A model generated the notes under the pieces. The model worked only from the letters and a program-made list of their open reading frames with translations. It did no database searches and was not told the origin of the DNA. This document shows, in pieces, positions 9,756 to 21,545 of a DNA stretch of 64,000 bases. The stretch is taken from positions 5,729,198 through 5,793,197 of the forward strand of contig BCIX01000001.1 in the NCBI GenBank assembly GCA_001600095.1, written 5' to 3'. Numbering within the stretch: position 1 is the first letter of the stretch; each line of letters starts with the position of its first letter. The translations under genes and the position numbers were made by a program. This DNA is from Bullera alba. Its lineage: Eukaryota > Basidiomycota > Tremellomycetes > Tremellales > Bulleraceae.

Positions 9756-11786
9756 CTAGTAAGTCGTCACTGCACTCGACCTGTTCGACGCCCAATGTGC
9801 CTCTGCTTCCGCTAGTATGCTCAAGGAGCTCCTTTCGGCCTCCCCGTACTCTAGCTCCTCCTCTTCCGACACATGCGTCAGTCCTTCTTCCCCATCCCAT
9901 CGCCCGGAAGCGCTCTGATTCCCACCTTCCTCCTCGGCGTCTGGCTCGTACAGGACGCAGAACTGAGATCGCTGTTTGTCGAGAATAGCCAACGACGCCC
10001 CGTCTGGTGCCCACACAACGTCAGAAGCAGCAAACTCCGTTTCTGCAAGGACGGCTTCGTTAGCGACCTATCCTTTCCGTCGGCCACTGAAAGACTTACT
10101 AGCAGGGATTCCCGTCCCCTCGGCCATGCCGCCTTTGTTCTCGGAGAAGCCTCCTGTCATATCTCCGTCGTCGATCCATCCATCCTCCCCGTCCCAGAAG
10201 TACACGCTACCAGTCCGCGTACTTATGGCGAGTTTCCGCTTGCCGGGGCACCACCGAGCCGCTTTGATAGGTTCAGTGAAGATGAGCGCGGCGATATGCC
10301 GAATATCGGGGGATGAAGAGGTTGGCGTGGGCAGGAAGGTGTGAATATGAACGACGTTGGGCTGCGTCTCCAGACGAGAGAAGAACAAGGTAGCTTCGGC
10401 GTTGAAGGCGACGACCGAGATACCTGATCGTGGAGGCGATTTCGTAAGATCCGCTCGAACCGTGGGCATTGGGGAGTTTGATGTACTTCGATCGACTTCA
10501 GGCTATCAGATGCAATTCTCTGAGATGCCATCCTCCGACTTACACTGTACGATACCACGCCCTCGGGTATCTTTCAGCCAATCTGCTGGCTCCCGCCAAG
10601 TCACCTATTGAGGTTCAGCTTCGCCCTCGACGAGGGGTTATCAGTACTGACCGTTCCTGCTTCCACGGTCCTGGCAGCGTAGCCAACAATACCCATACAA
10701 CGACCAGCTTCACTCTCCACGACGCGAATCTTGCCATCCCAGCCGCCCAGGGCAATCCAATCGCCAGTTGGCGCCCAGGTCATACACCTCACGCCCAGAC
10801 CTGGATCTTCGCTCGTAGAGCTCGATGAGAAGGACGCAGATGTATAGCTGAAACTGTTGAGAAGCGGTCCCAACGGAGAGTGGATGAACAAGCCATACTG
10901 CGGGGCCATCAACCCAGGTCTGGATGTGAGAGAAAGCAGCAAACTTACGCTCAGAAGCGACTCGGATACAGCAATGAACCTCACGCATGGAGACCAAGAA
11001 ATAGCCTGAGCGTCAGTCGTGGAAAGCGCAAAGTGCTGGATAATAGTCAGCAATTCTCAGCCTGTCTATTAGAGCTGACATGCAGCATACCCTTAGAAGA
11101 CCGTATTGCGCCGAGGTATCGTAGATGCCGACGAAATCTTTCGAATTGTGTCGCTCGATCACCGCGAGGTATCTCGAGTCAGGGGAATAAGCATGGCCTG
11201 TAATTGTCAGCGGCAGGCAAAATGACTGCGAGGTTCTTACCATTCGTGCTGTGCTTCGGATACTGGACATAGCTAGCTTTCCCACTGGTCAGATCGTAGA
11301 TCGTCAAGCGCAGCTGAACTGTCTTTAATACACTGCTATCTTGCTATACACAGTACTCACACCCAGATCTGACCAAGCCAGGACTTCTCGATCGCCACGG
11401 CCCCATTCTACTCTAGCCAGGCCCTCAATCCCCTCGCCGCCTAGGCGGGCGACTTCTCCGCCTTGCCCATTGCCCTCATCGGTCAACCCGAAAATCCAAG
11501 CCGTAGCTGCTTTGGCGGAGTATGCGAGGAGGTAAAGACTATCGTTCGACCAAGAGATCTGATCGATTGACTGCTTTGATGACTCATCAAAGACTCTCGG
11601 AGTGGTGGATGAGGCCGATGGGTCTGCTTCCTTGAGACATTGGAATGACCTGACCACAGCCAATGTCGCGGTGCTCCGAACGATGAGACGGTTCCCGTGA
11701 ATAGTGGCCAGGAATGACGATCCGGGAGAGTATGCGACGACCGAACTGTGGTAGAGCTGAGAAAAGTCGTAGCCTCCCGATGACAT
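9756..11786 (-). CDS. WRAP73/Wdr8 WD40-repeat protein
   Basis: This is a WD-repeat protein of the WRAP73 (Wdr8) family. In animals and fission yeast this family acts at centrosomes or spindle pole bodies, with Msd1/SSX2IP and the kinesin-14 Pkl1, to anchor microtubule minus ends. Family-specific segments are visible: Y-H-S-S-V-V-A-Y-S-P-G-S-S-F-L-A near the start; I-D-Q-I-S-W-S-N-D-S-L-Y-L-L; G-H-A-Y-S-P-D-S-R-Y-L-A-V-I-E-R with H-N-S-K-D-F-V-G-I-Y; and W-A-P-T-G-D-W-I-A-L-G-G-W-D-G-K-I-R. The C-terminal part has R-W-C-P-G-K-R-K-L-A-I-S and W-A-P-D-G-A-S-L-A-I-L-D. The stop lies at 9756-9758. The ATG at 11786 (M-S-S-G-G-Y-D-F) is preferred because the family starts just before the first repeat; an in-frame ATG at 11879 would add about 30 residues. 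At least five short introns interrupt it. Confidence 0.85.
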
Positions 11787-12055
11787 GCTGTTTGTGGCAG
11801 CAGACCACGCTGAATGATGCTTGATGGAATGCGGTTTGTTGACAAGTTGGCAAAGACAGTCGCGGTAGACCACCTCCACTTGACGATAATCTCGCTAGGT
11901 TAAACGCCACACCGAGCGTAATCCCGTAATCCCGCTAGAAGCGAGGCCGCAGCTCGCCAAACCGCTACAACTCGCTGATGTCAATCCTTCCATGCTCCTC
12001 TTCTTCACTCTATTCGCCCAAATGGGTGAACACCAGGCAATGTAAGCTGGCAATC

Positions 12056-13330
12056 ATGGCGTCGGTGAGTTAGTCCGCCCTAAGGGGAGCAGGAACCGCA
12101 CTGACACTCTGTCCAGGCTAGTCGTACCAGTCAAGTCCAAACATCCTTTCAAGACATCTCGGTCAATGCCATGCGTTGGGACGAAGAGATGAGCAAAGCA
12201 GACGCCTCGGTGTCCAAGTCGTGAGTGTCAGACCGCAATATACCACCCCGAGTCTGCCCCTTCTTTCCGGATGAAACTCTATTTGCAAGTGGGAATCTCT
12301 CCTAAATCATTTGAGGATACAAAACTATACTTAGCACCTCTGAACATCCATTTCGTCTAAACAAGCTGTGACTGGCGGCAATACATTCAGTTGCTGACCA
12401 GCCCGTTTTAGCGATCTGAACGCCTTGGTCTTCGAGTACCTCCTCATCGAGGGTTTTTCCGAAGCTGCCGTTGAACTCGCACGCGAGACTGGCCTTCCTT
12501 ACGATGTCAACCACGAGTTGATACAGGAACGTATACAGATACGCGAGGCTGTCGAGGACGGCAGAGTCGAAGAGGCTGTTCGTCGCGTCAATGAGCTCGA
12601 TCCCGAGGTGAGTAATTCCCCAATCTCCGAGAGAAGAGGAGGAATCCCCAAGGATATGAACCATCATGCACCACGCTTAGCCAGCTTAATGCTTGGCCAT
12701 GCTGAAGAAAATGATCTCACAGACCTGATATGAGGGGTATACAATCCTCCTCTTTCTCTCACGTGGAAGGCTAGGAGAAGTATCAAGCTGATCTCGTGCT
12801 CATAGATTCTCGACACAAACCCCCCTCTCCTCTTCCATCTTCATCTTCTCCGGTTGATCGAGTTGATCCGCTCGGAGAAGATCGACGAAGCTCTGCAGTT
12901 TGCAACAAATGAGCTGGCCCCTCGGGGAGCAGAGAACCCAGAATTCCTCGCCGACCTTGAGCGGACAATGGCCTTGTTGGCGTTTCCAGACCTGGCCCGC
13001 TTCGCCGACGATGCTGTCCCCTCTTCCCATGGTGGTGCACCCTCGCGGCCAGCTCCCGATGCCTCCACACTCGAGCTGCTTCAAGATCCTGCTTTCGTCC
13101 CCATCAGCTCGCTGATGAGGCGAAACCAAAGGGTCAAGGTTGCCAAAGAGCTCAACGCAGCCATCCTCGAGAGTCAAGGTCAGGGCTCTGAGACCAAGCT
13201 CAGTGGCTTGGTCAGGCTCATGAGTTGGGGCGAGGAGAAGGCGAGGAACGCGGGGATCAAGATACCTGCTGTTTCCGATCGGGCGTCACAATCGTGGGCC
13301 GATCAAGTCCTAGCTTTGGAGGCAGCTTGA
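12056..13330 (+). CDS. GID8: GID/CTLH E3 ligase subunit Gid8
   Basis: Gid8 (TWA1) is a scaffold of the GID/CTLH ubiquitin ligase, which degrades gluconeogenic enzymes in yeast. The spliced product of about 250 residues has the LisH-CTLH-CRA layout. LisH: D-L-N-A-L-V-F-E-Y-L-L-I-E-G-F. CTLH: I-Q-I-R-E-A-V-E-D-G-R-V-E-E-A, continuing through the second exon junction to L-L-F-H-L-H-L-L-R-L-I-E. CRA: S-E-K-I-D-E-A-L-Q-F-A, then L-E-R-T-M-A-L-L-A-F. The first coding exon is nine bases (M-A-S), followed by GTGAGT. Introns also lie near 12225-12410 and 12608-12805. The stop is TGA 13328-13330. WRAP73 starts 270 bases to the left on the other strand, so the two share a divergent promoter. Confidence 0.93.
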
Positions 13331-13612
13331 GACCGTTGTACAGTATGTCAGGGAGTTCCAGGATGTAGCGTTGTATCAATGATGATCATAACGACCAGAT
13401 GTATCTGCATATGCACGACTGCGATGACCTTGCACTTCTGCGCTGCTCTGATCGCCAAGCGAACTCTATGTCCGCAGGACGTAGGTTTGGTGGAGTGTTG
13501 TTGAATTTCAACGTCTGGTTCGACTTGGTGGTTGGCCATAACTTGCGCTGGCGTCCCCTCCGATGGGTTGAAGAGCATGCTACTTTCGAACAAGCCACGT
13601 ACGCCCATCTCA

Positions 13613-15437
13613 ATGTTCCTGCTATTTCCGTCATCATTGCTGCTCTTTGCATACCTGTACAAAGTCGCTACTCGACCTTCCATCCCGACACACAGTCAAC
13701 TGGATAATCCGCATAAATGGGGCTTTCCGGAGTGGTACAGCAAGGACGGGAGGCTGCCTGGCTCGGAACAAGATGACACTGCTGTCACTGGTGGAGATAC
13801 TAAGAGCATCTTGCTGTTTATAGGTGGGTGTAGTCAGCTAGATAACCCCCATCAAGGCATTCCGAGCTGACACGAGGGATTGTAGATCTACCATGTGAGT
13901 TTGCTTGGAAACCTATGCGTCCTGGGCTGAGCAACCTTGGCCCCAGATGACTCGCCATTGATACCCCAAGCTCTGAGCACGCTCACGACACTGTCGCACG
14001 ATCGTAATGTTGAGTTGAAGGTTCTGAGCCGCTTCTCACCAGACTGGAATACTGGATTGGATGTCAAGGCCAACTTGGAGGGACAAGGCTGCGGAGAGAG
14101 GATATGGCGGATTTGCGATCGCGCCAGCGATCTCGGCGGTGCTTGCCCTGATGCCGAACTGATAAGGTGAGCAGAGTGGCCGTTGATCAGGCCGTACTCA
14201 AAGTGCCTGAGGTATACGAAGTTCTCAGCTGAAGTCGAGGTAGTGACATACTGTACACCCCAAGAAATAGCTCTGAGTCTGCTATCATATTGGATCCTCG
14301 AGCCAACGTAAGTGTGAGACCAGGCTAATCTCGATGGTACTGACCAAGAGCAGATCACCATCCTGCCACAGCCGCACCACCTCGTCTCGCCGGAAACGTC
14401 TCATGCGTCTCTCGTCGAACAGTATGGCGATTCATGGGAGATGGGCCTATTCTCTCATGTCCTCCCATCTGTAAGTCTGCGTCCAGTGGTATGGATGTTC
14501 AGGAGCTGATTGCGTTCATAGGCAGAGTAGGTTCGAGTATCACTTTGATTTTGTTTTGTCGCTGAGAAGCGATGCAGCCCTACCATATACTACCCTAATC
14601 GCTCTCAGCCAACCCGACGGTCCATCACCTACTTCCCAAGGATCACCACCGATCCATCGTTGTACCCCAAGCTGCCCTGGGGGAACGAGTGGAGTCTTCA
14701 TAGAAGTGAGCTGGGCATGATCTATCCAGTAGCCAAGCTGACATGTGATTAGGACGGCATCCTCACCCGCCAGCGAGAAAGCCAGAGGAAGATCCTCTGG
14801 TGGAGGGCAGTCGATACAGGAAGTATTGGGAAAACGAGGAGAGTAGGACCGCTAGCGTCATGCGCAATGCTGGGATCTGTCTGGTGAGCGCGTTGTCGGA
14901 TATGACTTGCGACAGACTGATTTGGCGAGCAGTTTGAGGGCTGGGAGCAAGGTATTCTCGACGAAAGAATGGTACAAGCCATGTTATCTGGATGCCTAGT
15001 GGCGACCGTCCTACCAGAGACGCAGCACAGTGAGTACCATGTGAAAGGGATCTGTCACACTGCTGATCGATCGCAGATGATCTGGCATCGCTCATACTGC
15101 CCATACCCCGGCCAAAGGTCGAGCCGGGCAAACCGCTAGCCCTGCCATTTGACCAGGTGAAAGTCGCCTTATCGCAAATATCCTCGAGCGATATGACCGA
15201 AAGAACGCTCAACGCCTTCATATACGTACACAAGAAGCTGTTGCCCGTAAACCGAGCGCGAGGGGTCATAGATGCTATGAGACGTTGGGAGGAAGGCAGT
15301 AGGGGATACCTGGTGAGCGGACAGCAAACTCGGCGATCATACTGACGACCTCGCTAACACAAATTTGGGTTCTACAGTTCCCACACGGATGGCGATGGAC
15401 TTGTGATACTTCCGGGACGAAGCCTCCCTGGTGCTAG
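13613..15437 (+). CDS. Type II membrane protein, glycosyltransferase-like
   Basis: A spliced protein of about 450 residues beginning M-F-L-L-F-P-S-S-L-L-L-F-A-Y-L-Y, a clear signal anchor, followed by a Pro-rich stem. The C-terminal half contains W-F-E-G-W-E-Q-G-I-L-D-E-R-M-V-Q-A-M-L-S-G-C-L-V-A-T-V-L-P-E. This resembles the acceptor end of exostosin/GT1-like domains, where an E-A-x-x-x-G-C-x-P-V segment binds the sugar nucleotide. It ends P-H-G-W-R-W-T-C-D then TAG 15435-15437. Fungal Golgi glycosyltransferases for capsule or glycan synthesis share this topology, but I cannot name the family with certainty. Upstream in-frame ATGs (13532, 13577) would move the hydrophobic segment inward. Eight or more short introns are present, with several CTGAC-type branch sites. 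Confidence 0.5.
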
Positions 15438-16274
15438 CAGTAGACGGGATGCATATTCAGTGTGCTTGAACCAGTGCTTCTCTAGCACACTTCAGGAGTC
15501 GAGATGGAGACGCGACGTTGTTTCACTGGTGACATGAAATTTGCCACCCGAAACACGTTGGACTCGTGCAGCCAAAGCTTAAAATCAATTTTTTGGCGAA
15601 GGGAACTGCAACGAGACTCATCTACGCGAACACCATCAACCACTACTCCCAACGACTATTTGACCGTCACCCTCGAGCGACCACGATTTCACAAAGCTGC
15701 TCTGAAACTAGTCCGGACCTTCCTCTCGAAAGAGCGCGCTCTGGAAACAGTTTCTTGCTCTTCTCCCAAAAAGTCCACCGGCAGTAAACCCGCCCAACCC
15801 CGAAGCTCAACTTCTGGTCTACATTGGATCTCTAGAAGCAGTACTGGAGAGCTCGCTGTGATATAGTGTAGAGCGCCACATCCGACTCACCTTCCTTTCA
15901 ATTACATTTGTCATACCCCACTGCACGTCGCTTGCGCCAAGAAAGTTAGGATAGGACCTCCATTCAGCGTCTAGAAGGCCTATTGAAATTGTACGTCTCG
16001 AGACTGATCTGATACCACATCCCCCACTTGCGAACGAAAGATGAAGAAGCTGACGACGGCGTCTCCGGCAGAAGTACGATAAGCGAGCATATTCCCACTT
16101 TGGTCTTCTGATCCGTACGTGACATCGCTGTTGCCTTCGTAGCTACGCCATGGACTATGTAAGAGGGCTGATCGCATTCCATCTACTTTCCTCTTTCCTC
16201 TTTCCTCGCCCATTACGGCCACACACCATACTCGCATCTACCTTCGCATCTCTAGGCTAGATATCTAATCCAAT
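15438..16274. promoter_or_regulatory. Region upstream of CTP synthase
   Basis: About 840 bases containing the CTP synthase promoter and leader. The frames that cross it on either strand have poor residue composition and no motifs. The last 100 bases before the ATG are CT-rich with repeated TTTCCTC, typical of a highly transcribed fungal gene. Confidence 0.4.
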
Positions 16275-19074
16275 ATGGTCAAATACATCCTCGTTTGTGG
16301 AGGTGTCATCTCGTGAGTCTGAACTGAATTCCTTTTGTGGTCTGTGTTGACAATGTGTGCCCTCCAGCGGTATCGGCAAAGGGGTTATCGGTGCGTCCCC
16401 GTCTTCAAGTGCTCATGAATCAAGCTCACAAAAACATTCTACTCACACTCTCCCTTCTCATCTACAACGTCGCTCACCTCGCTCTGCTCATGAACCGTAC
16501 TCAACCGTCCACTCTCCCGTCAATCTGTCGCGCGCTCCCTCGGCACGACCATCTGGTCCTCCGACCCAATCCACCTCTCCATGTCATCCGCACGGGGACG
16601 ATTCCTCGCCACAACGCGATATCACTAAACTCCCTACACCACATGAACTTTTCGACATCCTCACCTCAATCGTTGAACATGACGAATACTCGACCGATAT
16701 GTTATCACCCCTATCACCGTCATCGGTATGGTCTTTTCTGACGGACTCGGATTATCGACATACTCTCTTGACTCGCCCCGCTCCGCCTTCTTGTCAATCT
16801 ATAGCCTCGAGTACCGGGCTTCTCCTCAAGACCGCCGGACTCAAAGTCACGGCTATCAAGATTGACCCGTACATGAACATTGATGCCGGAACAATGGCGC
16901 CCACGGAGCATGGAGAGGTTTACGTCCTCAACGACGGTGGAGAGACGGATCTTGACTTGGGAAACTACGAGAGATACCTCAACATCAGTCTCAACAAGGA
17001 CAACAACGTCACGACCGGAAAGGTCTACCAGCATGTCATCGAGAAGGAGGTGAGTGGGACTGCTGGAGCTAAAGTTGCAGGGCTGACAGTATGCTTCAGC
17101 GTAAAGGAGACTACCTCGGCAAAACCGTCCAGATCGTTCCTCACCTCACAAACGCTGTTCAGGACTGGATTGAGCGGGTCTCGAAAGTCCCCGTTGACGA
17201 GACTGGAGAGGAGCCGGATGTCTGCATCGTCGAGGTAAGTCAAAGTAGCTACAATATGAGTCTCTCAGCTGAATCATCGAAGCTCGGTGGAACCGTCGGA
17301 GACATCGAGTCTGCCCCATTCATCGAGGCTATGCGACAATTCCAATTCCGAGTTGGCGCCGAAAACTTCGCCCTGATCTATGTCTCGTTGATTCCCGTCG
17401 TTGGCGGAGAGCAGAAGACCAAGCCCACGCAGGCTGGTGTCCGGGATCTCCGAGGTCTAGGACTTTTGCCAGATTTGGTACGTTGATCTTGCTACACTCC
17501 TACATGAGATGGAATACTGACCGGACTCCAGATCGCCTGTCGATGTGAACACCCTCTACTCACGGCCACCATGGAGAAGGTATCGATGTTCTGTCACGTC
17601 ACCCCAAAGCAAGTCATGGGCGTCCACAACGTGTCCTCGACGTACCACGTTCCCTTGCTACTCCGAGATCAAGGACTTTTGGAATACCTCACCAAGAGGC
17701 TCAATCTCTCCGATGTGAAGATCACCGCAGACATGAAGCGCAGTGGTGACCACCTCATGGACAAATGGCGAACACTCACGACCAAGTGAGATGCTTCGAT
17801 GGATTCTTGCTGGCCTTTCTGACAACCGCTTAGCCAAGAACGAATGTTCGAGTCAGTGTCGATCGTGCTGGTCGGAAAGTACACCTCGCTCCAGGATTCG
17901 TATATGAGTGTGGTCAAAGCTCTGGAACATGCCTCCATGCGATGCGGCAGGAAACTGATTCTGGAAGTGAGTTGTATGGATCACCGTTGTGTGGCACAGG
18001 GTCGTGATCTGATATCCTTCTCAGTGGGTGGACTCGTCCGATCTAGAGCCTCAAGCTCAGGTCAGCGATCCGGTCAGGTTCCACGATGCGTGGAGGGCGC
18101 TTTGCTCTGCCAAGTGAGTGGACCTGCCGCGAGGATTATCTATGTACTAACGCCGACTCTAGGGGTATCATCGTTCCCGGTGGCTTCGGTCAACGAGGCA
18201 CTGAGGGTATGATTGCTGCCGTCAAATGGGCTCGAGAGCAGAAAGTCCCCTTCCTTGGTATCTGTCTTGGTTTCCAAGTCGCCGTGATCGAGTGGGCCAG
18301 AAACATCTGTGGTTTGAAACGTGAGTCCCCTTGCGTCTGCCCGTGCACGTTGTGGCGCTGAGTTCGTCAATAGAGGCCAACTCTGCCGAGCTCGACTCGA
18401 CAGCTCCAGACCAGGTCATCTGCTTCATGCCCGAGATCAGCAAGACGCAGATGGGCGGTACGATGAGACTAGGTCTGCGACCGACGGTGTTCGAGCCAAA
18501 GACAGAGGATTCGAAGCTGCGAAGGCTGTACGGCTCGAAAGAGGTCGCCTGGGAGCGACACAGGCACAGATACGAGGTCGAGCCAAAGTACGTCGACGAA
18601 CTCGAGGCCAACGGCGGCCTGAGGTTCATTGGCAAGGATGAGCGAGGAGAGCGAATGCAGATGCTCGAGCTCGAGGGTGAGTCTTACTCAATGCAAAGTG
18701 TGGTGGGATAGTCACTGACTCTGACCATCTCAGAACACCCATACTTTGTCGCTCTACAAGCCCACCCTGAGCTATGCTCGCGTCCTCTGAACCCATCTCC
18801 CCCTTTCCTTGGTCTGGTCGCCGCCGCCTGTGGACTGGACGAGCTCGAGATTCAGTTGTCGAAGAACGAGAAGGAGTATGTCGCTCCTCACCCAGAGAGC
18901 GCCAAGGTCGTTCCTGCCAGTGAGGCCGTCACGGAGCGTGCCAAGGGCAAGAAGCAAGGTGTCTCCGGAGTCAGAGTCAGGGGAGAGGTCGCCGACGAGA
19001 ACATCGACAAGGTCGAGGAGACTTTGAACAAAGTTCACCTGAGCGATGATTTGCCGAATGGAACCACGGCGTAA
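16275..19074 (+). CDS. URA7: CTP synthase (EC 6.3.4.2)
   Basis: CTP synthase makes CTP from UTP, ATP and glutamine. The N-terminal synthetase begins [23 protein letters not shown]. It continues with [13 protein letters not shown] and D-L-D-L-G-N-Y-E-R, the G-G-T-V-G-D-I-E-S loop and the H-V-T-P-K-Q-V segment. The class I glutaminase domain has [12 protein letters not shown], the nucleophile motif L-G-I-C-L-G-F-Q and the closing H-P-E of the triad ([10 protein letters not shown]). A charged tail of about 70 residues follows. Exon 1 (16275-16312) and exon 2 (16368-16390, 23 nt) are tiny. The following intron (16391-16804) is 414 nt, far longer than its neighbours, and stays open in frame. The stop is TAA 19072-19074. 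Confidence 0.97.
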
Positions 19075-19347
19075 TTCACACCGACATAGTAGATATCTGT
19101 CACGTCAGTTTATAGACCTTTCTTGGATGTTCATGTATGGTGTACAAGAGAGGAGGTGTTACTAGTCAGGGATCCGAAGATCCTCATCAGTTCATGGCCG
19201 GCGATCTCCGGCGCTCCGGCCACAGTCCGATCATGTTCAGCGCTGCCACTGCGCTGGTCTTGAGCTTCTTCATCAACAACCAACAACACCCACATCCAAA
19301 GACAATCACCATCGCCTCGATGATTTGGTGATATAGATCCAGCGGTG

Positions 19348-20825
19348 ATGTGGGCTCTCCACAAGCTCAAGGAAAACAAGCGGAAGCGCAAAGGCAGCTC
19401 AGACCGCGAGTCCTCCAGCAGTGATCGCGTCCCGGATCTCGATGATCTCTCGAGTCCACCAAGAGACCTGGGCTCAGTGGATGGCCACGACCCAGTCACT
19501 GTGCTTGCATCGCCAGACGTGACCAAAGCTGAAAATGGTCCATGGGGATTCAGCAAGGAGGATCTGGAAAGGTTTCCTGCGTTGAGGAAGCGGAACTTTT
19601 GGTGTATACAGCGACATCAAGCGAGAGGTGAGTGATGTAGCTTCGATGTAGCGTTGATGTCATCTGTTCATCGTGCTGATTTGCCTAGCCCTGCATTACG
19701 ATCTGAGGATGCAGCTTGATGGCTCTACTGTCAGCTGGGCGATACCCAGAGGGCTCCTAGGTGTGTATGCTCAATACGTCAATGGCTGGTGGTGGGACAA
19801 GCTGATCCGAAGCACCGTAGGTATGTCGAAGAAAGCGGAGAAAAATCGCCTCGCGGTGGAGACGACGCTGCATCCTATCAGCTATACGGTCCATGAAGGT
19901 GAGGCGGGTCTTCATCAAATCCATGGGAGGTCTGTGCTGATCAATGTACCCGTAGGAGCGGACGGCACGAGTGAGCGCGATTGCCTGCTGGACACGTCTT
20001 CAACGCTGAGATTTGCAAAGCACTCCCCCATGGCGAAAGATGCGGTACATGTGAGTTACAAGGTGATCAGCGTGGGCTTATCAGCAAGTGCTATGGGATA
20101 TAGGATCGTATACCATCGATTACCCTCACGTCACGGACCAAGAGTCGGAGAGCGATCATGAACAGCGGCGCAAAAGGCGCAAGCGGCATGGTCGTGATGA
20201 CGAAGAGTCCGAAGATCCGTGAGCTCTCGACGCGCAGAAATTCGCTAAGAGCTCATCTGACGTTGCCTTCAGCCTAGGCAAGTGGGAGGAGGATAAGTTC
20301 AGACTGGCCTTCCATAGACCTGTACCGATCAGGAAGTCAAAGAGTATTCACTTCACCTTGAAGGGCGGCCGCAAGGTGAGATATCACCCACTTCGGGACC
20401 CGTAGCTGATTCAGGGGCAGTTGGACAATCATTGTTCGTTCTCATTCTGGGTGGCGACCACGGCTTCGCACTGATCCCCAAGTAGCATACATCCTGGTGC
20501 TCAGTCCGTCAAATGTCATGGGAAACAACTACTTCCGCACTGGGAAAACGAAGACCACTTGGTTCATCGGACTGCCCCGCGGGATCGAGGGATATTCTTG
20601 GGGTGAGGGAGGGGAAGAGGGCGAGCAGTATGGGAGAAGTGTAAAGAGTGAGTCCCACCTGACCCATTTTAGAGATTGTGCTGATTGGTTTGTGTCATAG
20701 CCGATCGGACCCTGCGTCAAGTCTGCGCTGCACCGGCGACCCATTCGATGAGATGGCCGAACGAAGTCGCCGATCTTGTGCGAAAGATGATCGGGAGCGA
20801 AGCGCTCGCAATGGCGCGGCCGTGA
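19348..20825 (+). CDS. LigD-type 3'-phosphoesterase domain protein
   Basis: The core matches the DNA ligase D N-terminal phosphoesterase (LigD_N/PE) family: F-W-C-I-Q-R-H-Q-A-R-A-L-H-Y-D-L-R-M, L-D-G-S-T-V-S-W-A-I-P-R-G, then K-N-R-L-A-V-E-T-T-L-H-P-I-S-Y, and after splicing L-P-H-G-E-R-C-G-T and G-S-Y-T-I-D-Y-P. The H-x5-H-Y-D-L-R and H-P-x-x-Y motifs supply the metal-binding His/Asp/Arg residues of the bacterial enzyme, which removes 3'-terminal ribonucleotides or phosphates during end joining. No ligase or primase domain is attached. The N-terminus is about 70 charged and Ser-rich residues, and a basic/acidic insert (R-R-K-R-R-K-R-H) could be a nuclear signal. Splicing around 19900-20100 is the uncertain part. 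The stop is TGA 20823-20825. The codon before the chosen ATG is GTG, so no longer ATG start is lost. Confidence 0.8.
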
Positions 20826-21545
20826 TCCTGAGAACGTCAGCCCGGTGCTCATCATGCATCAGGGACTGCCGCATTGTCGGCGTGGTCTGACTAGTCGTCC
20901 GTCAGCTTTTTCGCCACAGGAATACGATCTCGGACAGAGGAAGAGAGTCTCAACATGCCGGTCGACGGCTCAGGCAGCCCGATCCATCAGAAGCTGGATC
21001 GGCAACGACATTGCACCCTCGCCCTACGATATCGCTGTAAATAAGCCCGCACCCCAAAGCCATCATTAAGCAGCCACCCTCAGGTCGCCTCAGCACGGCT
21101 TGCGGACTGCCTTCCACCGTACGCCTGTGAGTATATCCTCTCAGGCCAGGAAAAAAGCAACATCGCCCAGGAAAACATAGAAATCCAGTTGACGAGGCCA
21201 AAGTACACGAAGGTGCTCTGCCCTCCTAGCGGCAGGTGGAGGATCCGACGTCTGTGAGTTAGGAGAAGCCAGTGGGGCATTCTGGTCAAACACCTTGCTA
21301 ACGGCATACAGATGGGGAGAATAAGGCGCCTCTGCTAGCCCGAAACGTGACCTCAGCGACCGGAGCCTTTCCGATGCAGTGTATGCTTTCGTCATGACTG
21401 ACATCGCTTCTGTGACGCACGCTTTCGGAAGTCCAGGGTGGATGTCGCTCCAAACGTGTATCATGACAACAAAGGACCGAACCCGGTTTTGTCCATCCAT
21501 TCAACAAACCCAGTAGACAGCTGATGACACATAAGCAGGCGCCTC
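20826..21545. other. Intergenic or weakly coding
   Basis: About 720 bases without a confident gene. A minus-strand frame from 21500 to about 21141 could be spliced at a GTGTTT...CTAACTCACAG intron near 21250-21290, but it has no motif and no supported upstream exon. It is therefore not called. Confidence 0.3.

Noticed and set aside
13532..13612. Longer start for the glycosyltransferase-like protein
   Set aside because: It would bury the signal anchor behind a basic leader; the ATG at 13613 places the hydrophobic stretch at the N-terminus as in Golgi type II enzymes. It remains possible.
21141..21500. Minus-strand frame with a plausible CTAACTCACAG intron
   Set aside because: No upstream exon, motif or length support; it is equally compatible with chance.
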